From Natronospirales bacterium (GTDB lineage: Bacteria; Pseudomonadota; Gammaproteobacteria; Natronospirales; REEB76), in assembly GCA_021792635.1 (NCBI GenBank), contig JAJYUH010000001.1, forward strand, positions 216,710-280,709: a DNA stretch of 64,000 nucleotides. Reading direction: 5' to 3'. Shown here in pieces: positions 61,568 to 64,000 of this stretch. How positions within the stretch are numbered: position 1 is the stretch's first letter; every line of letters begins with the position of its first letter. Under the pieces are notes generated by a model, which worked only from the letters and a program-made list of their open reading frames with translations, ran no database searches and had not been told where the DNA came from. Position numbers and translations under genes: made by a program.

Positions 61568-62443
61568 TCAAGTGGCGCTGCGCTTGAAAATCCAGGCGAC
61601 CATGATGCCGAATGCCAGATCCTGGGTGCGACTTATCAGCGGGCTGTTGAGGAAGCTGGCACCGGCCAGGTTGGTGTAGCTGATAAACGCGCCGTACACC
61701 AGATCTCCGCGGTGCAGGCTGCCGCCCACCGACAGCGTGTACCCGCCGTAGCCCCCGGGAGCGGTGTAGGCGGGGCGTTCCGGGTTGGAGTACTGCGGCG
61801 CCACGCCATAGATATACTGGAAATAACTTTGACTGGCGTAGAGCGCCGAAACGCCGGTCTGGATATTGAACGCATGATCGCCTTCCCCGATCTGATGTGT
61901 CAGTTCCAGGCGTGGCGCGAACACGAAACCGCGGTGGTGCAAACTGAGCGCGTGGGCGCTGACCGCCGCGCGCAGCGGCAGCACCAGATCCAATCGGGTG
62001 CCGTCCGTGTCATCACCCCAAACGCGATAACGCAATGCCGGACCGGCTTCACCGATCCAATCCAGATCCGGCATGCCTTGGCGTTCTCGGTCACGCGAGG
62101 AGCGAACCGCTACGGCACCGGCGAAGTCCACGTCCAGGGAGAGCCGGCGACCGGACAGCAATTTACCGCGCACCTGTTCGTGGTTTACGTCCAGATAGCG
62201 GCTGTGATAGACAATATAGGGGAAGGGCAGGAGCAGCGTGCTGTATTCGGCCGCCCCGGGATAATCGGGAAACCGCACGCCGCCCACTCCCACACCGATT
62301 TCCAGTTGGGATACCGCCCGCGGCGCCTGCCCGGAAGCATGCGCCGCAATCGGTGCCAGTGCGCACAATATGCAACCGAGATGCGTGATAAAAAAGAAGT
62401 GAGTTGAACGCGGCGCCTTGATCTCAAGCGGCCATACATGCAT
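61568..62443 (-). CDS. MipA/OmpV-family outer-membrane protein
   Basis: 291 residues with a signal peptide (FFFITHLGCILCALAPIAAHA). The mature start QLEIGVGVGGVRFPDYPGAA, then LLLPFPYIVYHSRYLDVNH, matches the MipA/OmpV barrel family; it ends in FGIMVAWIFKRSAT. MipA scaffolds murein enzymes in E. coli, but most relatives are uncharacterised. The ATG directly follows the stop of the FAD oxidoreductase gene with no spacer, so the two are coupled. Confidence 0.88.
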   Translation of the reverse strand: MHVWPLEIKAPRSTHFFFITHLGCILCALAPIAAHASGQAPRAVSQLEIGVGVGGVRFPDYPGAAEYSTLLLPFPYIVYHSRYLDVNHEQVRGKLLSGRRLSLDVDFAGAVAVRSSRDRERQGMPDLDWIGEAGPALRYRVWGDDTDGTRLDLVLPLRAAVSAHALSLHHRGFVFAPRLELTHQIGEGDHAFNIQTGVSALYASQSYFQYIYGVAPQYSNPERPAYTAPGGYGGYTLSVGGSLHRGDLVYGAFISYTNLAGASFLNSPLISRTQDLAFGIMVAWIFKRSAT

Positions 62444-63790
62444 CTAGGCCGGATCCACCGGCGTGGTGCCGCCGCTGAAATCCGCTTTTGCCTGCGCCAG
62501 CCGGTAACGGCGTTCGGCATTCCAGCGCCGCAGGTTGCGCAGCGCGGTCCAGGCATAGATCAGGCGGAAGAACTGCAAGCGCCACCGTACCTTGCGTGAA
62601 TCGAACAAATCACCGGCCAGCATCGAGGTCACGCCTTGTTCGACCCTCAGAATATTGTGCGGATTGCGGAAGATATGCTGCATCACCGGCGAATTGAAAC
62701 GGTAGATGAAGAAAGCGAAGCGGCGCATGCCGGCCCGCAGGCGTTTTTCCAAGCGCTGTTGCAGCACCGCTTCATGAACCGGTTCACGCAGCGCGGTGTT
62801 AATCACTGCGGCGGTCTGTTCGGCTCCGCTCATGGCGAGATACACGCCCGAGGAAAATACCGGGTCCAGAAACGCAAAAGCATCGCCCACCAGCATCCAT
62901 CCCGGGCCGCCGATGGTGCTGGCGTCATAGGAATAATTGCCGGTGACGCGTACCTCGTCGCCGATCAGGGTAGCCTGGCTGAGCCGCCCCCAGAGCGCAG
63001 AGTTGAGTTTGAGCGTATCAAGCAGGAACTCGCGGGTGCGGCCGCGGCGCTGCTTCAGATAATCCGGACGGCACACCGCACCGACGCTCATCACTCCGGC
63101 CGGCAAGGGGATCATCCACATCCAGCCGTGTTCGAAATTGTAGATGCTGATATTGCCGGCATCCTTGCCGGGACGGTATACGGCGCCGCGGAAATGACCG
63201 AAGATCGCCGCACTCTGATGTTCGGTATTCCTGCGTTTGAGCCGCTTCCGGCCGGCAAGCAAGGCATCGCGGCCGCTGGCATCGAGCACATAGCGCGCCT
63301 GCACCCGGTAGGCGCGTCCGCCGTCATCACGCACCTCCGCGAGTGAATCACGCGGCCCGCGCTGCTCTACCGTCATGACCTCTGCGCCCTCACGCGCATC
63401 CACGCCCTGCGCACGCGCGTGTTCAAACAGCATCCGGTCAAAATCCTGCCGCCAGACCTGGAAGGCGTACGGCGGACTGTTACCCAGCGCACGTGCGAAC
63501 GCGTAGACGTTGTAACCGCGCGCATTATCCGCTTCAAAGTCCGCGCCCGGCTTGTACACACCGAGTGCGCGTACCTTGTCCAGCACACCCAGGCGTTCCA
63601 GCACCGGCAGGTTCATGGGCAGCAGCGATTCGCCGATGTGAAAACGCGGATGGTGCGCCTTTTCCAGTTGCATGACCGACCACCCGTGCCTGGCCAGCAG
63701 CGCCGCTGCCGCACTGCCGCCGGGACCGCCGCCGATCACCAACACGTCGCAGCACTCGTCGGATGTACTGGTTGCCTGTTCGCGGCTCAT
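62444..63790 (-). CDS. FAD-dependent oxidoreductase of the halogenase/geranylgeranyl-reductase type
   Basis: 448 residues from ATG 63790, with GGAG before it; the open frame to 63967 shows no conserved sequence. FAD site DVLVIGGGPGGSAAAALLAR; family motifs HIGESLLPMNL and WQVWRQDFDRML-like FQVWRQDFDRML; second FAD contact GWMLVGDAFAFLDPVFSSG. The W-x-W-x-I-P halogenase motif is approximated by GWMWMIPLP. Relatives include flavin halogenase-like enzymes of aryl-polyene and other lipid/pigment pathways. The substrate cannot be told from this window. Confidence 0.85.
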   Translation of the reverse strand: MSREQATSTSDECCDVLVIGGGPGGSAAAALLARHGWSVMQLEKAHHPRFHIGESLLPMNLPVLERLGVLDKVRALGVYKPGADFEADNARGYNVYAFARALGNSPPYAFQVWRQDFDRMLFEHARAQGVDAREGAEVMTVEQRGPRDSLAEVRDDGGRAYRVQARYVLDASGRDALLAGRKRLKRRNTEHQSAAIFGHFRGAVYRPGKDAGNISIYNFEHGWMWMIPLPAGVMSVGAVCRPDYLKQRRGRTREFLLDTLKLNSALWGRLSQATLIGDEVRVTGNYSYDASTIGGPGWMLVGDAFAFLDPVFSSGVYLAMSGAEQTAAVINTALREPVHEAVLQQRLEKRLRAGMRRFAFFIYRFNSPVMQHIFRNPHNILRVEQGVTSMLAGDLFDSRKVRWRLQFFRLIYAWTALRNLRRWNAERRYRLAQAKADFSGGTTPVDPA

Positions 63791-64000
63791 ATCACGCTCC
63801 GGATGCAGTGCATAGGTCCCCGGGGCGACGCCGGCTCCCGTCGTGCGCGACTCCTGCCGAACATGAACCTGATATCGCTGTTTGGGGACAAGCGGCTTAA
63901 AAGGACGCATCGGCGTTCCTTTGCCCCCATCGCCTGGATACCATCGGTATTCACGCAGCCCGTCCATTCCGGAATATGGGAACCACTTATATATATGATA

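Noticed and set aside
63791..63967. Longer N-terminus for the FAD oxidoreductase
   Set aside because: The conserved FAD motif begins shortly after ATG 63790, which has a ribosome site; the upstream residues look non-coding.

Overview
The window looks like a chromosomal segment of a fairly GC-rich gammaproteobacterium. I base this on gene families and gene order: erpA/anmK/M23 peptidase/tyrS, coaBC/dut next to pyrE/xthA, asmA/mutY/yggX close to a tRNA-Phe gene, thiS-thiG-trmB, and a YfhL-type ferredoxin. I cannot fix the genus. Most of the window is a dense housekeeping backbone. It is broken by AT-richer or mosaic accessory stretches at about 3.8-7.1 kb, 44.2-45.3 kb, 47.7-55.7 kb and 55.8-59.4 kb.

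Layout. 0-7.5 kb: a ferredoxin tail, gamma-glutamyltransferase, vapBC, murB, then a patchwork of higBA, a murB scar, an orphan HsdR_N-like nuclease, and a second vapBC beside a gene of unknown function. 7.5-16.5 kb: a cobalamin-riboswitch-controlled btuB, an ABC exporter pair, a PhzF-like isomerase, a lipoprotein, btuD-btuC, a decayed HAD phosphatase and rppH. 16.4-19.2 kb: a GNAT enzyme and a probable iron-uptake operon (cupredoxin, FTR1 permease, outer-membrane protein). 19.6-36 kb: hemJ, bactofilin, erpA, anmK, an M23 peptidase, tyrS, a Sel1/prolyl-hydroxylase fusion, coaBC, dut, pyrE, xthA, an AmpG-type permease, a Rieske protein and marC. 35.3-40 kb: trmB, thiG, thiS, tRNA-Gly, and a neighbouring pair of degenerate EAL and GGDEF proteins. 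40-47.6 kb: an AsmA-like protein, a START-like protein, an in-frame mutY-yggX fusion, higBA, and the ergothioneine genes egtD-egtB. 47.7-55.7 kb: a decaying integrative island at tRNA-Phe. It holds a P4-type integrase with an internal deletion, two RelE/HigB-type toxin-antitoxin pairs, phage-like fragments, hipBA, remnants of a type I restriction locus carrying an MNT/HEPN pair, and an IS30 scrap. 55.8-59.4 kb: a three-gene two-component/c-di-GMP operon. 60.2-64 kb: fabV, a MipA-like outer-membrane protein and a FAD-dependent oxidoreductase.

The most striking pattern is a repeated architecture. In three separate places a toxin-antitoxin module sits directly behind an intact gene and is followed by a second, diverged, truncated copy of that gene's 3' end: murB/higBA/murB', the 7092-7490 gene/vapBC/its copy, and integrase/higBA/integrase'. 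The copies differ by roughly 10-20 percent by eye, so they do not look like fresh duplications. They look like scars of module insertion anchored in the 3' ends of host genes, for example single-crossover uptake of DNA carrying [gene 3' end + TA]. Two other TA pairs in the window (2.0-2.7 and 44.3-44.9 kb) lack such scars.

All coordinates, motifs and repeats were read by eye. Family names rest on recognised motifs, not on database searches.
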